Source: AV40 sp963817335
GTDB taxonomy: Bacteria; Verrucomicrobiota; Verrucomicrobiia; Chthoniobacterales; UBA10450
Length of the DNA stretch: 64,000 nt
Assembly: GCA_963817335.1 (NCBI GenBank)
Contig: CAWFNX010000001.1
Coordinates: 682,001-746,000 of the forward strand
Reading direction: 5' to 3'
The notes below the pieces were generated by a model, which worked only from the letters and a program-made list of their open reading frames with translations, did no database searches and was not told where the DNA came from. Of this stretch, positions 1-7,384 are shown in pieces (within the stretch, counting starts at the first letter, position 1; every line of letters starts with the position of its first letter). The position numbers were made by a program, and so were the translations under genes.

Positions 1-2
1 TC

Positions 3-392
3 TGGGTGAAACGAACCGACTTGAATAAGAAGGCTTCGTTGCAAGCCGCTTACAAAGACAAGGAAATGTATGTGATTGTCATCACTGATCCGAAAGCGAC
101 GGTGCCAAACATGACCTTGGAGCAACATCATCAGATGACGCGTGACCACATGCTGCAGACCATGAAAAATTCTTCGGCGACGCAGTCGATTTCGACCTCG
201 GTGGATGGACATCCGGCGATGCAGGATCAAATCACCGGGATAGAGAATGGTCCGAACGTCGTTTTTCTCCATACCACCGTGGACGATGGTGACAATTACC
301 AACAAATACTTGCCTGGACCCTGAAATCACGCTGGCAGGCACACCAGCAAGAGCTCCGCGAAGTCACCGAAAGCTTTCACAGCGAGAAATAG
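3..392 (+). CDS. C-terminal part of an unknown protein (cut by window edge)
   Basis: The reading frame is already open at the first bases of the window and runs to a TAG at 390-392, so the N-terminus lies outside. The visible ~130 residues are hydrophilic, with no membrane segment, and end in a helix-like tail (LREVTESFHSEK). The composition resembles the mixed alpha/beta C-terminal half of a PsbP/DUF1795-like fold, but that is only an impression. A GTG at 6 could serve as a start, yet the in-frame Trp codon before it argues for continuation. Function unknown. The next gene lies about 85 bases downstream on the same strand. Confidence 0.6.
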   Translation, partial: WVKRTDLNKKASLQAAYKDKEMYVIVITDPKATVPNMTLEQHHQMTRDHMLQTMKNSSATQSISTSVDGHPAMQDQITGIENGPNVVFLHTTVDDGDNYQQILAWTLKSRWQAHQQELREVTESFHSEK

Positions 393-476
393 CAACCGGT
401 CGGGGCGTTGGCACGGACTGAGCCGGCAGAAACTTTCGAACAGACGCCATCACCACCTGGTGCGAATCTAGGATGT

Positions 477-929
477 ATGAAAGAGGAACTGAAAATTGAT
501 CGGAAACGGATGATCGAGTTGCTCAATGAAGATTTGGCCCGCGAATACCAGGCCATCATCGCCTACGTAATTTACAGCCAGACGTTGAAAGGCGCGGAAT
601 ATAACCACATCGCCGGAGAATTGGAGAAACACGCGGGACAGGAGTTGTCGCATGCGCTCAAAATCGCCAAGCAGATCGACTATTTCAACGGCGAGCCGAC
701 GAACAAGCCGAAGGAAGTCAGAGTGTCGAAGAAACCGCGCGACATGTTGAAATTCGACCTCGAAAACGAGCGTCAAACCCTGATGAACTATCGTCAGCGT
801 ATCCGCCAGGCGGACGCAATGGGCGAATACGCACTGGGCGAAGTATTGCGCGAGATCATCGCTCAGGAGCAGGAACATCTCCAAGACCTGGCCGACGCCC
901 TCGGGATCGACACTCCGAAGATCGAATAG
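477..929 (+). CDS. Ferritin-like diiron protein (bacterioferritin/Dps family)
   Basis: A 150-residue four-helix protein. Helix 1 carries LAREYQAIIAY with the first metal-ligand glutamate, helix 2 carries ELSHA (an E-x-x-H ligand pair), helix 3 has DLENERQTL and helix 4 has EQEHL (the second E-x-x-H pair). This is the ligand spacing of ferritin/bacterioferritin ferroxidase centres. The likely job is cytoplasmic iron storage or peroxide-linked iron oxidation. I chose ATG 477 because family members begin just before the first helix; the open frame extends to 408 but the extra 23 residues are Pro/Thr-rich and not family-like. Haem binding as in true Bfr cannot be shown. A hairpin repeat starts 4 bases after the stop. 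Confidence 0.85.
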   Translation: MKEELKIDRKRMIELLNEDLAREYQAIIAYVIYSQTLKGAEYNHIAGELEKHAGQELSHALKIAKQIDYFNGEPTNKPKEVRVSKKPRDMLKFDLENERQTLMNYRQRIRQADAMGEYALGEVLREIIAQEQEHLQDLADALGIDTPKIE

Positions 930-932
930 CGG

Positions 933-1021
933 AATGTTCGATGTAAGATTGAAGATGTAAGATTTTCAGCCGCCAGGTTGGTCGCTAAATCTTAAATCGC
1001 ACATCATACATCTGACGTTCC
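933..1021. repeat. Intergenic imperfect inverted repeat, GATGTAAGATT type
   Basis: The left arm contains GATGTAAGATT followed by GAAGATGTAAGATT; the right arm reads AAATCTTAAATCGCACATC and then ATACATCTGACGTTC. The right arm reverse-complemented aligns to the left arm over about 33 positions with scattered mismatches. The element occupies the whole gap between the ferritin-like gene and rsmE and abuts the rsmE ATG, leaving no recognisable Shine-Dalgarno sequence of independent origin. Confidence 0.75.
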
Positions 1022-1819
1022 ATGCACCGCTTTTACATCGCGCCTGAAAACTGGAACCCTCGCGAGCTGACGTTGCGCGAAGGTGAAGCTCACCATGCGC
1101 GTGATGTGCTGCGACTCAACCAAAGCGATCGCGTTGTTGTTTTCAACGGTCGCGGCCGCGAGATCACTGCGGAGATTATTGATCTCGCCAAAAACGAAGT
1201 TCGATTGCGCAAACTTCAGGAGAACGATACGCCGCCGCTGCGTTGCCGGATTACCCTCGGGCAGGCGATTCCAAAGGGAAAAAACATGGACCTGATCGTG
1301 CAGAAAGCGGTCGAGATCGGCGCGGCCGAGATCGCGCCGTTGATCTCCGAACGAACAATCGTCGATCTCGATGCGAAAGAAGCCGAACAAAAGCGGGCGA
1401 AATGGCAGCAGATCGCGATCGAAGCGGCAAAACAATGCGGCCAGAACTGGCTGCCGGCCGTGCAGCTTCCGCGAAAGCTCAAAGATTTTTTTTCTTCTGT
1501 AGAGGCAGGTGTGTCGCCTGCAACTCCCTCGCCATCGCAGCCGACACGGCTGCCGCTAGAGCACGACCTTCGCTTGATTGGTTCGTTGCAGCCGGACGCA
1601 ATTCATCTGCGAAACGTTTTGGCCGATTACCGGGAACACCATCGCGACCGGCCCTCGAGCGTTTTAATGATGGTCGGGCCGGAAGGCGATTTCACTCCGG
1701 CCGAACTTGCCCTGGGCAAAACCCACGGCTGCCGACCGATCACGCTCGGTCCGATTATACTGCGGGTCGAAACCGCAGCCATTTATTGTCTGAGCGTGCT
1801 CTCCTACGAACTAATGTGA
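1022..1819 (+). CDS. rsmE: 16S rRNA m3U1498 methyltransferase RsmE
   Basis: SPOUT-class methyltransferase that N3-methylates U1498 of 16S rRNA using S-adenosylmethionine. Family signatures are the N-terminal PUA-like part with GEAHHARDVLR (about residues 22-32), QKAVEIGAAEIAPL near residue 95, and the C-terminal SAM-binding knot with GPEGDFTPAE and LGPIILRVETA. The family usually has GPEGG; here the last position is Asp. Residues about 159-181 (VEAGVSPATPSPSQ onward) are encoded by a CTGTAG-type hairpin repeat inserted in frame in the variable linker before the knot. It keeps the frame, so the protein is probably functional. The gene converges with yraN. Confidence 0.93.
   Translation: MHRFYIAPENWNPRELTLREGEAHHARDVLRLNQSDRVVVFNGRGREITAEIIDLAKNEVRLRKLQENDTPPLRCRITLGQAIPKGKNMDLIVQKAVEIGAAEIAPLISERTIVDLDAKEAEQKRAKWQQIAIEAAKQCGQNWLPAVQLPRKLKDFFSSVEAGVSPATPSPSQPTRLPLEHDLRLIGSLQPDAIHLRNVLADYREHHRDRPSSVLMMVGPEGDFTPAELALGKTHGCRPITLGPIILRVETAAIYCLSVLSYELM
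1497..1562. repeat. CTGTAG-type double hairpin inside rsmE
   Basis: The sequence starts CTGTAGAGGCAGG and contains two GC-rich palindromes, GGCAGGTGTGTCGCCTGC and GCAGCCGACACGGCTGC, joined by a short linker. The same layout (CTGTAG, hairpin, linker, hairpin, CTACAG-like end) recurs at 20859-20919, 34562-34635, 36193-36259 and 38690-38742. Here it lies within coding sequence and has no in-frame stop. Confidence 0.75.
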
Positions 1820-1875
1820 GCTGGGTCGTATCTAAATATTCAACATTTGGCGCCAAACCTCACCGAAGCGTTTAG

Positions 1876-2331
1876 TTAATAAATGTAGGGCTGCGACAAC
1901 TCGAACGCGTCCTGGATCAGCTGGCACTGCGGAGCGCCGTCCATCGGCCACAAAACCTCCACCACGTCGAACCGAAAGACGACGTCTGGATTGTCGAGCA
2001 GGCGCAGCCAGGCCAGGCCGCCTTTCGAAACGCGCAATTGTTTTTCGCGACCGATCGCTTCTATCGGTCGGCCGAACTCATCGCCGCGCCGCGTTTTGAC
2101 TTCGACAAAAACCAAAGTGTCGTCGTCCCGACAAACGATGTCGATCTCGCCGCCGCCGCGCGATTTGAAATTCCGATAGAGAACTTTGTAACCATGACTC
2201 CGCAGGAATTTGCAGGCCAGTTGCTCTCCGCGTTTGCCTGTCTTGAGATGCTCGGGCGATTCTTTTCCACCGAAAAATTTGTGATGCAGACCTAGCCAGA
2301 ATATTCCTGCTTTCCTGGTTTTCTGATTCAT
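1876..2331 (-). CDS. yraN: YraN/UPF0102 family endonuclease-like protein
   Basis: A 151-residue protein with the UPF0102 core: TGKRGEQLACKFLRSHGYKVL, then GGGEIDIVCRDDDTLVFVEVKTR. The last stretch is the PD-(D/E)XK nuclease-like signature (E-I-D then E-V-K). The biochemical role of the family is not settled. Its ATG shares one base with the rnhB stop codon (TGATG), so translation is coupled. The order rplS-rnhB-yraN is common in bacteria and supports the assignment. The N-terminal ~25 residues before the conserved block are longer than in many homologues. Confidence 0.88.
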   Translation of the reverse strand: MNQKTRKAGIFWLGLHHKFFGGKESPEHLKTGKRGEQLACKFLRSHGYKVLYRNFKSRGGGEIDIVCRDDDTLVFVEVKTRRGDEFGRPIEAIGREKQLRVSKGGLAWLRLLDNPDVVFRFDVVEVLWPMDGAPQCQLIQDAFELSQPYIY

Positions 2332-2969
2332 CAGATCACGCCTTCGAGCGCGAGAAGTGGTTGCGCCACCGGCTCGAAAGACCGGCGATGGATCGGACAG
2401 GGTCCAAATTCATGGAGTCTGGAGAGATGAAGCTCGGTGCTGTAGCCCTTGTGCTGGCCGAAACAATATTCGGGAAATTGGGTGCAGAAGTCACGCATGA
2501 TTCGGTCGCGGGTGACTTTCGCGATCACACTCGCTGCCGCAATCGTCAGGCTATAGCAATCGCCGTCGATGATGGCGGTCTGCGGAAATGGAAAAGGAAA
2601 AACTGGGAGACCGTCGACCAGCACGTGTTCGGGCGGGAGGCTGAGCGTCCCCAGCGCGATCCGCATCGCTTCATGCGACGCGCGCAGGATGTTGATTCGA
2701 TCGATCTCAAGATGGTCGACAATCCCCACGGCCCACGCGATTCCGGCGTTGGAAACGAGCTCGTCATAAATCTCGTCGCGGCGCTCCGGCGAGAGTTGCT
2801 TGGAATCGTTCAGCTTTGGGTGCCGGAATTTTTCGGGCAGAACAACCGCGGCTGCGACTACTGGCCCGGCCAGGGCGCCGCGACCTGCTTCATCAACGCC
2901 GGCAATTCGAACGACTCCGGTGGCGCGCAATTTCTTTTCATACCGAAATCCGCAGCGACGGTAGCTCAC
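2331..2969 (-). CDS. rnhB: Ribonuclease HII
   Basis: Cleaves the RNA strand of RNA-DNA hybrids and single ribonucleotides in DNA. The catalytic block AGVDEAGRGALAGPVVAAAV lies at residues 23-42, with the metal-binding pair D26/E27. Later family motifs are present: LVDGLPVF carrying a third acidic residue, and the DGDCYSLTIAAASVIAKVTRDR region near the C-terminal half. The 212-residue length is normal. It is translated from a separate message segment after rplS, with a hairpin repeat between them, and its stop overlaps the yraN start. Confidence 0.95.
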   Translation of the reverse strand: MSYRRCGFRYEKKLRATGVVRIAGVDEAGRGALAGPVVAAAVVLPEKFRHPKLNDSKQLSPERRDEIYDELVSNAGIAWAVGIVDHLEIDRINILRASHEAMRIALGTLSLPPEHVLVDGLPVFPFPFPQTAIIDGDCYSLTIAAASVIAKVTRDRIMRDFCTQFPEYCFGQHKGYSTELHLSRLHEFGPCPIHRRSFEPVAQPLLALEGVI

Positions 2970-2997
2970 TGCTGCAAATCATTCCTGATTTGCACCG

Positions 2998-3077
2998 AGT
3001 GACAAGTGACAAGTGATCAGTGACCAGAAAAAAATCAGAGCGACAAGCTGATCACTTGTCACTGATCACACGTCACT
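2998..3077. repeat. Imperfect inverted repeat, GTGACAAGTGA type
   Basis: The left arm reads AGTGACAAGTGACAAGTGATC and the right arm GATCACTTGTCACTGATCAC, separated by about 20 bases. The arms are tandem variants of GTGACAA/GTGATCA. The TGA stop codon of rplS (3073-3075, minus strand) lies inside the right arm. A second copy lies at 18531-18609. Confidence 0.8.
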
Positions 3078-3414
3078 CTCTTACGGTGGTCGCTTCCTTG
3101 CCTTTGCGCTGGCGGAGATAATTCAATTTCGCGCGACGGGCCTTGCCTTCGGCCTCGATCTCGATTTTGGCAATACGCGGAGAGTTTATCGGGAAAACGC
3201 GTTCGACGCCTTCCCCGTAGGAAATTCGACGGACCGTGAACATTTCGTTCATCCCCCGGCCTTTGCGGCCGATTACGATCCCGGTAAAGACCTGGATTCG
3301 TTCCTTATCTCCCTCAACCACACGCGTATGGACGCGAACGCTGTCGCCGACCTTAAACTTGGCGACGTCGCTTTTCTGCTGCTCTTTTTCAATGATATCG
3401 AGAATGCGGTTCAT
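3073..3414 (-). CDS. rplS: 50S ribosomal protein L19
   Basis: Large-subunit protein at the 30S-50S interface. The block KFKVGDSVRVHTRVVEGDKERIQVFTG, followed by GRGMNEMFTVRRISYGEGVERVFP, is characteristic of L19. I start at ATG 3414 (MNRILDIIEKEQQK), which matches the family N-terminus; an upstream in-frame start would add 13 atypical residues. The protein is 113 residues, as expected. Its stop codon falls in a hairpin repeat. It is the first gene of the rplS-rnhB-yraN series. The usual upstream partners trmD and rimM are absent here. Confidence 0.96.
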   Translation of the reverse strand: MNRILDIIEKEQQKSDVAKFKVGDSVRVHTRVVEGDKERIQVFTGIVIGRKGRGMNEMFTVRRISYGEGVERVFPINSPRIAKIEIEAEGKARRAKLNYLRQRKGKEATTVRE

Positions 3415-3480
3415 AAGTAATTCCGGGGAGGGAAGGGGCAGACTGTGCAACAACTCGCGGGTAATTGCAAACGCAGTCCT

Positions 3481-3557
3481 ATTTAGCGAGTTAGCGATTC
3501 AGAGATCTAGTGATCGGCAGAAAATCGTTAAATCACTGAATCGCTAAATCATTAAAT
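3481..3557. repeat. Imperfect inverted repeat, TTAAATC type
   Basis: The left arm reads TTTAGCGAGTTAGCGATTC and the right arm AATCGTTAAATCACTGAATC followed by GCTAAATCATTAAATT. The two arms are imperfect reverse complements. Each arm is a run of degenerate 7-base words (TTAAATC, CTGAATC, GCTAAATC). The element lies between the rplS start and tRNA-Arg. Confidence 0.8.
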
Positions 3558-3580
3558 TGGGTTATTTTGGGCGCTCATTC

Positions 3581-3654
3581 GCGCTCGTAGCTCAACTGGA
3601 TAGAGCGTTGGCCTCCGAAGCCAAAGGTTGTGGGTTCGACCCCCGCCGGGCGCA
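3581..3654 (+). tRNA. tRNA-Arg (anticodon CCG)
   Basis: The acceptor stem GCGCTCG pairs with CGGGCGC (one G-T pair). A D-arm with GCTC/GAGC is present. The anticodon arm TTGGC/GCCAA has loop CTCCGAA, giving anticodon CCG at 3615-3617, which reads the Arg codon CGG. The T-arm GTGGG/CCCGC has loop TTCGACC. The discriminator base is A at 3654. CCA is not encoded. All stems are intact, so this should be functional. Confidence 0.95.
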
Positions 3655-4044
3655 GATGGAGGCGAATATTGTGTACCTTCACGGAATATTTGAGTACTTT
3701 TTCAGGACTTGAGGTTTTTCCATGCCCAAAGGACCTCACACCTGCCGCCACCGCGCCTGCCGGGGGTGCTAATCTTGTTGGCAAGAAAAGGTTCTGGGAC
3801 GGAGTAGGAATCCGTTGGTCGAGTGTTCGAGTCATCCCGGGGCCGGGCGCGCACCGTCGAAAAAGACCAAATCGTTTCTGGGATGGTCGGCAAAGTAGTC
3901 ATTAGAACGCATTATTAAAGCGACTTAGCTTAGAGCCCTGGCGACTTAAGAGAAGGTGCAATTTGTGCAGACGCGCCAGACTTACACCTGATTGAAAGGT
4001 ACGAAATCTACCGCTGGACGTTTGCCCACAGCGTTGCACTGGCG
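3655..4044. other. Intergenic stretch with a tRNA-like 3' half
   Basis: There is no convincing gene in these 390 bases. At 3799-3844 the plus strand looks like the 3' half of a tRNA: stem ACGGA/TCCGT around a 7-base loop GTAGGAA, a 5-base variable segment, a T-arm-like GAGTG/CATCC around the canonical loop TTCGAGT, then CGGGGCC. No matching 5' acceptor strand or D-arm is found, so it reads as a remnant rather than a gene. Open frames that cross this region and the tRNA on the minus strand look spurious. Confidence 0.4.
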
Positions 4045-5679
4045 TTATGCGTAGCTGCGGTATTCCGGCTCATACATCAGCGATCGGACGTATGCATCGA
4101 GATCATCTGGCACGGCCACACCGGCGAGTCCCCTTTCACACGCAATCCGGATAACGGCTGCGGCTACGGCGCGAGAAACCGCACGAATGTGGGTGAGACG
4201 GGGATACAGTCGACCCTCATCTAATTCCGGCTGTGAAACCTGTTGCGCCAGTGCTCGCGCGGCCGCGAGGAACATCTCATCGGTCACGAGCCGGCTCGCG
4301 CACGCAACCACACCCAAGCCGACGCCGGGAAAGATGTAAGAATTGTTACCCTGGCCCGGCACGAAACGGCGGCCGAATATCGACACCGGATCGAACGGAC
4401 TTCCGCTGGCAAAAATCGCGCGTCCTTCGGTCCAGCGATACGCTTCCTCGGCCGTGCATTCGACCAAGGAGGTGGGATTCGACAAAGCGAAGATGATTGG
4501 CCGCGCGACCTCGCTGGCAACAGCTTCGAGCACCGTGCGCGAGAACACTCCCGGCTTTCCGGAAACTCCAATCAACACACTCGGCCGTACGCTTTTGACA
4601 ATTGCGACAGGGTCCGTCAGCGGCTCGTGATCTTGCGCAAAGACGCGCTTGTAAGTGGAAAGATCGTTCCGGCTCCGCACGACGAGCCCCTTGGAATCCA
4701 CAAACCAGCAGCGAGCACGGGCCTCGTTCTGCGGCAACCCGGCTTCCATGAGTGCCAAAACGAAAAGCTTTGCGATTCCGATGCCGGCTTCACCCGCGCC
4801 AAAAAGCAGCACTCGCTGGTCACGAAGACTTTCCCCTGTGATGCGCAGAGCGGCGTACAGGCCCGCGAGCGCGACGGAGGCTGTGCCTTGGATGTCGTCG
4901 TTAAACATGCAGACACGCTCCTGATATCGTTCCAATAGACGAAAGGCATTTTGGTTTCCGAAGTCCTCGAATTGAATCAGCACCTGCGGAAAGAGTTTGG
5001 TCGCGGCTTCGACGAACTCGTCGATTAGCGCGTCGTATTCCGGGCCGCGCGAGCGTCTCTGGCGCAGACCGAAGTAGAGTGGATCGACCAGCAGCGTGGC
5101 GTTGTTGGTGCCCGCATCAATCGACACAGGTAGGCACTGAGACGGATGCACACCAGCGCAGGCCGTGTACAACATGAGTTTGCCAATCGGTATGCCTATG
5201 CCGTCGCTCCCCAGATCGCCGAGGCCGAGGATACGCTCGCCATCTGTTACCACGATCACGCGCACATCCCGCTCCGGCCAGTTGCGCACTACCTCTGCCA
5301 CGCGGCCCCGATCTTCCGCTGAAATGTAGAGCCCGCCCGGGCGGCGGAAGATTCGATCATATTCCTGGCACGCCTCTCCAACCGTGGGCGTGTAGATAAT
5401 CGGCATCATCTGCTCGATATGATCAACCAGAATGCGGTAAAACAGCGTTTGATTTCGGTCGGCCAGCGCGATGAGCGAGATGTAGCGTTCCAAGTCCGTC
5501 GGTTTGCGCGTCAGATTGCCGAGCACGCGCTCGACCTGCTCGACCTGCGTTTGGGCACGAGGCGGTAATAGACCGCGGAGGCCAAGCGCATCGCGTTCGG
5601 CAGCGGTGAATGCACTCCCTTTATTCAGGATCGGATCGTGGAGCAGTTGCACTCCTCGCGGGATGATCTTCTCGGGCAT
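4045..5679 (-). CDS. NAD(P)-dependent malic enzyme (oxaloacetate-decarboxylating)
   Basis: Oxidatively decarboxylates malate to pyruvate and CO2. This is the large (544-residue) form: YTPTVGEACQEY near residue 96, RDVRVIVVTDGERILGLGDLG (nucleotide/metal region), FEDFGNQNAFRLLERY, the FNDDIQGTASV motif carrying the metal-binding Asp pair, the Rossmann glycine motif LFGAGEAGIGIA and the C-terminal ALSNPTSLVECT. Cofactor preference cannot be read safely. The gene stands alone on the minus strand, with long non-coding spacers on both sides; the codon usage appears somewhat richer in GC than the small genes beyond its 5' side. Confidence 0.93.
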   Translation of the reverse strand: MPEKIIPRGVQLLHDPILNKGSAFTAAERDALGLRGLLPPRAQTQVEQVERVLGNLTRKPTDLERYISLIALADRNQTLFYRILVDHIEQMMPIIYTPTVGEACQEYDRIFRRPGGLYISAEDRGRVAEVVRNWPERDVRVIVVTDGERILGLGDLGSDGIGIPIGKLMLYTACAGVHPSQCLPVSIDAGTNNATLLVDPLYFGLRQRRSRGPEYDALIDEFVEAATKLFPQVLIQFEDFGNQNAFRLLERYQERVCMFNDDIQGTASVALAGLYAALRITGESLRDQRVLLFGAGEAGIGIAKLFVLALMEAGLPQNEARARCWFVDSKGLVVRSRNDLSTYKRVFAQDHEPLTDPVAIVKSVRPSVLIGVSGKPGVFSRTVLEAVASEVARPIIFALSNPTSLVECTAEEAYRWTEGRAIFASGSPFDPVSIFGRRFVPGQGNNSYIFPGVGLGVVACASRLVTDEMFLAAARALAQQVSQPELDEGRLYPRLTHIRAVSRAVAAAVIRIACERGLAGVAVPDDLDAYVRSLMYEPEYRSYA

Positions 5680-6011
5680 CTTTGTGATTGGGTAGTGAAG
5701 GGCGTCCCTGAAGTCCTTACGGACCAGAACTCATCAGTAAAATCGTTCAGGACGGGACTCGAATCAAAGAATGTTCAAAGTTAGGCAACGGGCACTCGAA
5801 ACGAAGTTCCAGCAAACGGCATTGAAAGAGTCCGTGCAAGCTGATCCAGTTTTTGCTCGTATCGCAGCGCACTTCCAGCTAAGCACAATTTGAGATAAGT
5901 CGGCACAGTGTAAAGGCATGCTGATGCGCTGCGGCTGCATGGCGTAGCGCCGCGATTGTAATCGTCAAAAGTAAACGCGATACGAGTAGCGGTAGTGGCT
6001 CAATTTGAAAT
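5680..6011. other. Intergenic region upstream of the malic enzyme gene
   Basis: 332 bases without a supportable gene. It should contain the promoter of the malic enzyme gene (start at 5679, minus strand). A 58-codon open frame at 5764-5940 on the minus strand has no ribosome binding site or recognisable features. The right end carries one arm (5995-6009) of a 15-base perfect inverted repeat that brackets the next small gene. Confidence 0.5.
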
Positions 6012-6190
6012 CTAGTGTGCAACCCACGCGAGCGTTACGCCGACTAGGCCTATCGCAAATACGACACTGCCTAGTTTGGGAGAAACGGCAAATATCCAGA
6101 GACCAATCCCTGTGGCCATAAAGATGAATCCCAATATTGCTGGCGCACGTCTTCGCAGGAAGCCCTTCATCGAAATTCAAATTGAGCCAC
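5995..6190. repeat. 15-bp inverted repeat bracketing the 52-residue membrane protein gene
   Basis: GTGGCTCAATTTGAA at 5995-6009 and its exact reverse complement at 6176-6190 lie just outside the stop and start codons of the small gene. An 8-base word CGAGTAGC also occurs outside both arms, at about 5983 and 6194. Confidence 0.7.
6012..6170 (-). CDS. Small two-helix membrane protein, unknown
   Basis: A 52-residue frame starting MKGFLRRRAPAILGFIFMAT. It has a basic N-terminus, a hydrophobic helix (about 10-28) ending in WIFAV, a short SPKLG turn and a second hydrophobic helix (about 34-51). This positive-inside, two-helix pattern is unlikely to arise by chance in this frame. No family is recognised. 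The gene is bracketed by perfect 15-base inverted copies of GTGGCTCAATTTGAA (5995-6009 and 6176-6190), which suggests it was captured or moved as a unit. No strong Shine-Dalgarno sequence is seen. Confidence 0.55.
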   Translation of the reverse strand: MKGFLRRRAPAILGFIFMATGIGLWIFAVSPKLGSVVFAIGLVGVTLAWVAH

Positions 6191-6221
6191 GCCCCGAGTA
6201 GCCGTTAGCTGCATCATCTGG

Positions 6222-6458
6222 TTAGGCCTCAGGCGCGATCTTCACCCAGTCCGCTAGCTCTTCAGGGACGCCGAGCTCGGAGGGATCAATTCCGCCCGGA
6301 AGTGAGAAAGTGTGACCGCCAGCTAGATTTTCGGCCGCTTGCTGTGCCGTGGCGTAGCTTCCAAGGCTCTGTCCCTGGAAGACTGGATAAAAATGCCCGT
6401 TGTGTTCCGCAATGTAAAACGCGCCAGCAGAGGTTTCGTAAAGGTATAATTTTCGCAT
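6222..6458 (-). CDS. Small soluble protein, unknown (78 residues)
   Basis: Frame starting MRKLYLYETSAGAFYIAEHN. It looks like a compact beta-rich fold followed by a helix (SYATAQQAAENLAGG) and an acidic C-terminus (PEELADWVKIAPEA). The frame is open much further upstream, but the upstream residues are low-quality and the ATG at 6458 gives a sensible N-terminus. The stop codon TAA lies inside GCCTAAC (6227-6221, minus strand), and GTTAGAC (6474-6468) precedes the start, both resembling integron attC core boxes. Function unknown. Confidence 0.5.
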   Translation of the reverse strand: MRKLYLYETSAGAFYIAEHNGHFYPVFQGQSLGSYATAQQAAENLAGGHTFSLPGGIDPSELGVPEELADWVKIAPEA

Positions 6459-6467
6459 GGGAGAGAG

Positions 6468-6540
6468 GTCTAACGAGACCAAGCTCACCCCCGCCTCCGG
6501 CAGACGCAAGTGGCGAGCAATGAAGCCAACTGGGTTATCC
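6468..6540 (-). other. Possible degenerate attC-like site
   Basis: On the minus strand this 73-base stretch runs from GGATAAC (containing the stop codon of the upstream small frame) to GTTAGAC, with internal complementary segments GCTCGCC and GGGTGAGC around a GC-rich loop. Integron attC sites have R'' (RYYYAAC) and R' (GTTRRRY) boxes at the ends of such an imperfect hairpin. R' fits exactly but R'' fits only in the TAAC part. No integrase gene is visible, so this is tentative. Confidence 0.25.
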
Positions 6541-6693
6541 GCGAACCTTGCTTGCGGCACGTCGCACGGGGGCCTTGTGAGCATGTTGTTTGCGCTGTTT
6601 CGTAGAAACATCTTCCGGCCGCGATGTGTCACGCTTCGGCTTTCCGCTCCAAGGATTGCCACCAAAGTCATGTTTGCGTGGTTGTTTAGGCAT
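6535..6693 (-). CDS. Small basic protein, unknown (52 residues)
   Basis: Frame starting MPKQPRKHDFGGNPWSGKPK, very rich in Lys, Arg and His throughout, ending ASKVRG. An alternative ATG at 6729 would add 12 residues. Such highly basic short proteins can bind nucleic acid, but no family is recognised. It sits on the minus strand just upstream of the 78-residue gene, with its TAA stop in GGATAAC. It could be non-coding; composition alone supports it. Confidence 0.35.
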   Translation of the reverse strand: MPKQPRKHDFGGNPWSGKPKRDTSRPEDVSTKQRKQHAHKAPVRRAASKVRG

Positions 6694-6898
6694 AGCTGAA
6701 AATATCGGTGGGTTGCCCCGATTTGACAACGAACGGCAGGGCGCAGCGGAGCCGTTGGTTGGAGCGGTGCAAAAACGTACATGGCGTTATGGCGATTAGA
6801 GGAAGCACCGGCGCAAGATCTGAACAACCTCTCGCAATTGCCGGTGAGCGTCCAAGCCTCATGCGCACAAGTTACTTCGTAAGAAAGAAGGAAAAAAC

Positions 6899-7369
6899 AT
6901 GAGTACACTGATAAAATGGAATCCTTTCGGAGAAATGGACGAGCTGCATGGTCGGCTTGGCGATTTCTTCTTCAATGGGTTCCCAAATCGAATGGGACTT
7001 CTGCGCCGCATGGGAAACGGCGAGAACCTGAAGTTACCAGATTGGTCGCCTTTGGTGGATATCACCGAGGACGATCACGAGTATCTGTTCAAGGCGGACT
7101 TGCCCGAAATGAAAAAAGAGGATGTTAAAGTAAAAGTGGAAAACGGCATCCTCTTCATTACGGGCGAACGGAAATTCGAGAAAGAAGAGCAGAAAAGGAA
7201 ATTCCATCGCATTGAACGGGCCTTTGGCTTCTTCGAGCGCACCTTCACGGTGCCGGAAGATACCGACGCCTCGAAAATCGTGGCTGACTTCAAGGATGGT
7301 GTTCTGAAAATCCATCTGCCGAAGTTAGTAACGGCGAAGGTAAAACCCATCGAAGTGAAAGTGCAGTAA
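6899..7369 (+). CDS. Hsp20/alpha-crystallin family small heat-shock protein
   Basis: ATP-independent holdase chaperone of the cytoplasm. The 156-residue protein has an N-terminal arm starting MSTLIKWNPFGEMDELHGRL, an alpha-crystallin domain from about residue 50 (PLVDITEDDHEYLFKADLPE, KVKVENGILFITGER, FTVPEDTD, VADFKDGVLKIHLPK) and a short C-terminal tail ending PIEVKVQ with the I-x-V oligomerisation motif. The GAAGGA ribosome binding site 6-7 bases before ATG 6899 fixes the start. A strong hairpin follows 15 bases after the stop. Confidence 0.96.
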   Translation: MSTLIKWNPFGEMDELHGRLGDFFFNGFPNRMGLLRRMGNGENLKLPDWSPLVDITEDDHEYLFKADLPEMKKEDVKVKVENGILFITGERKFEKEEQKRKFHRIERAFGFFERTFTVPEDTDASKIVADFKDGVLKIHLPKLVTAKVKPIEVKVQ

Positions 7370-7384
7370 GATCGCAAACGATCA

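Noticed and set aside
409..423. TGGCACG followed at the right distance by GAGC, as a sigma-54 site for the ferritin-like gene
   Set aside because: The -12 element differs at two of four positions and the context gives no support.
3575..3902. Minus-strand open frames through the tRNA region
   Set aside because: They cross tRNA-Arg and the tRNA-like remnant; such frames are common annotation artefacts.
5764..5940. 58-codon frame upstream of the malic enzyme gene
   Set aside because: No ribosome binding site, signal, membrane segment or composition bias supports it.
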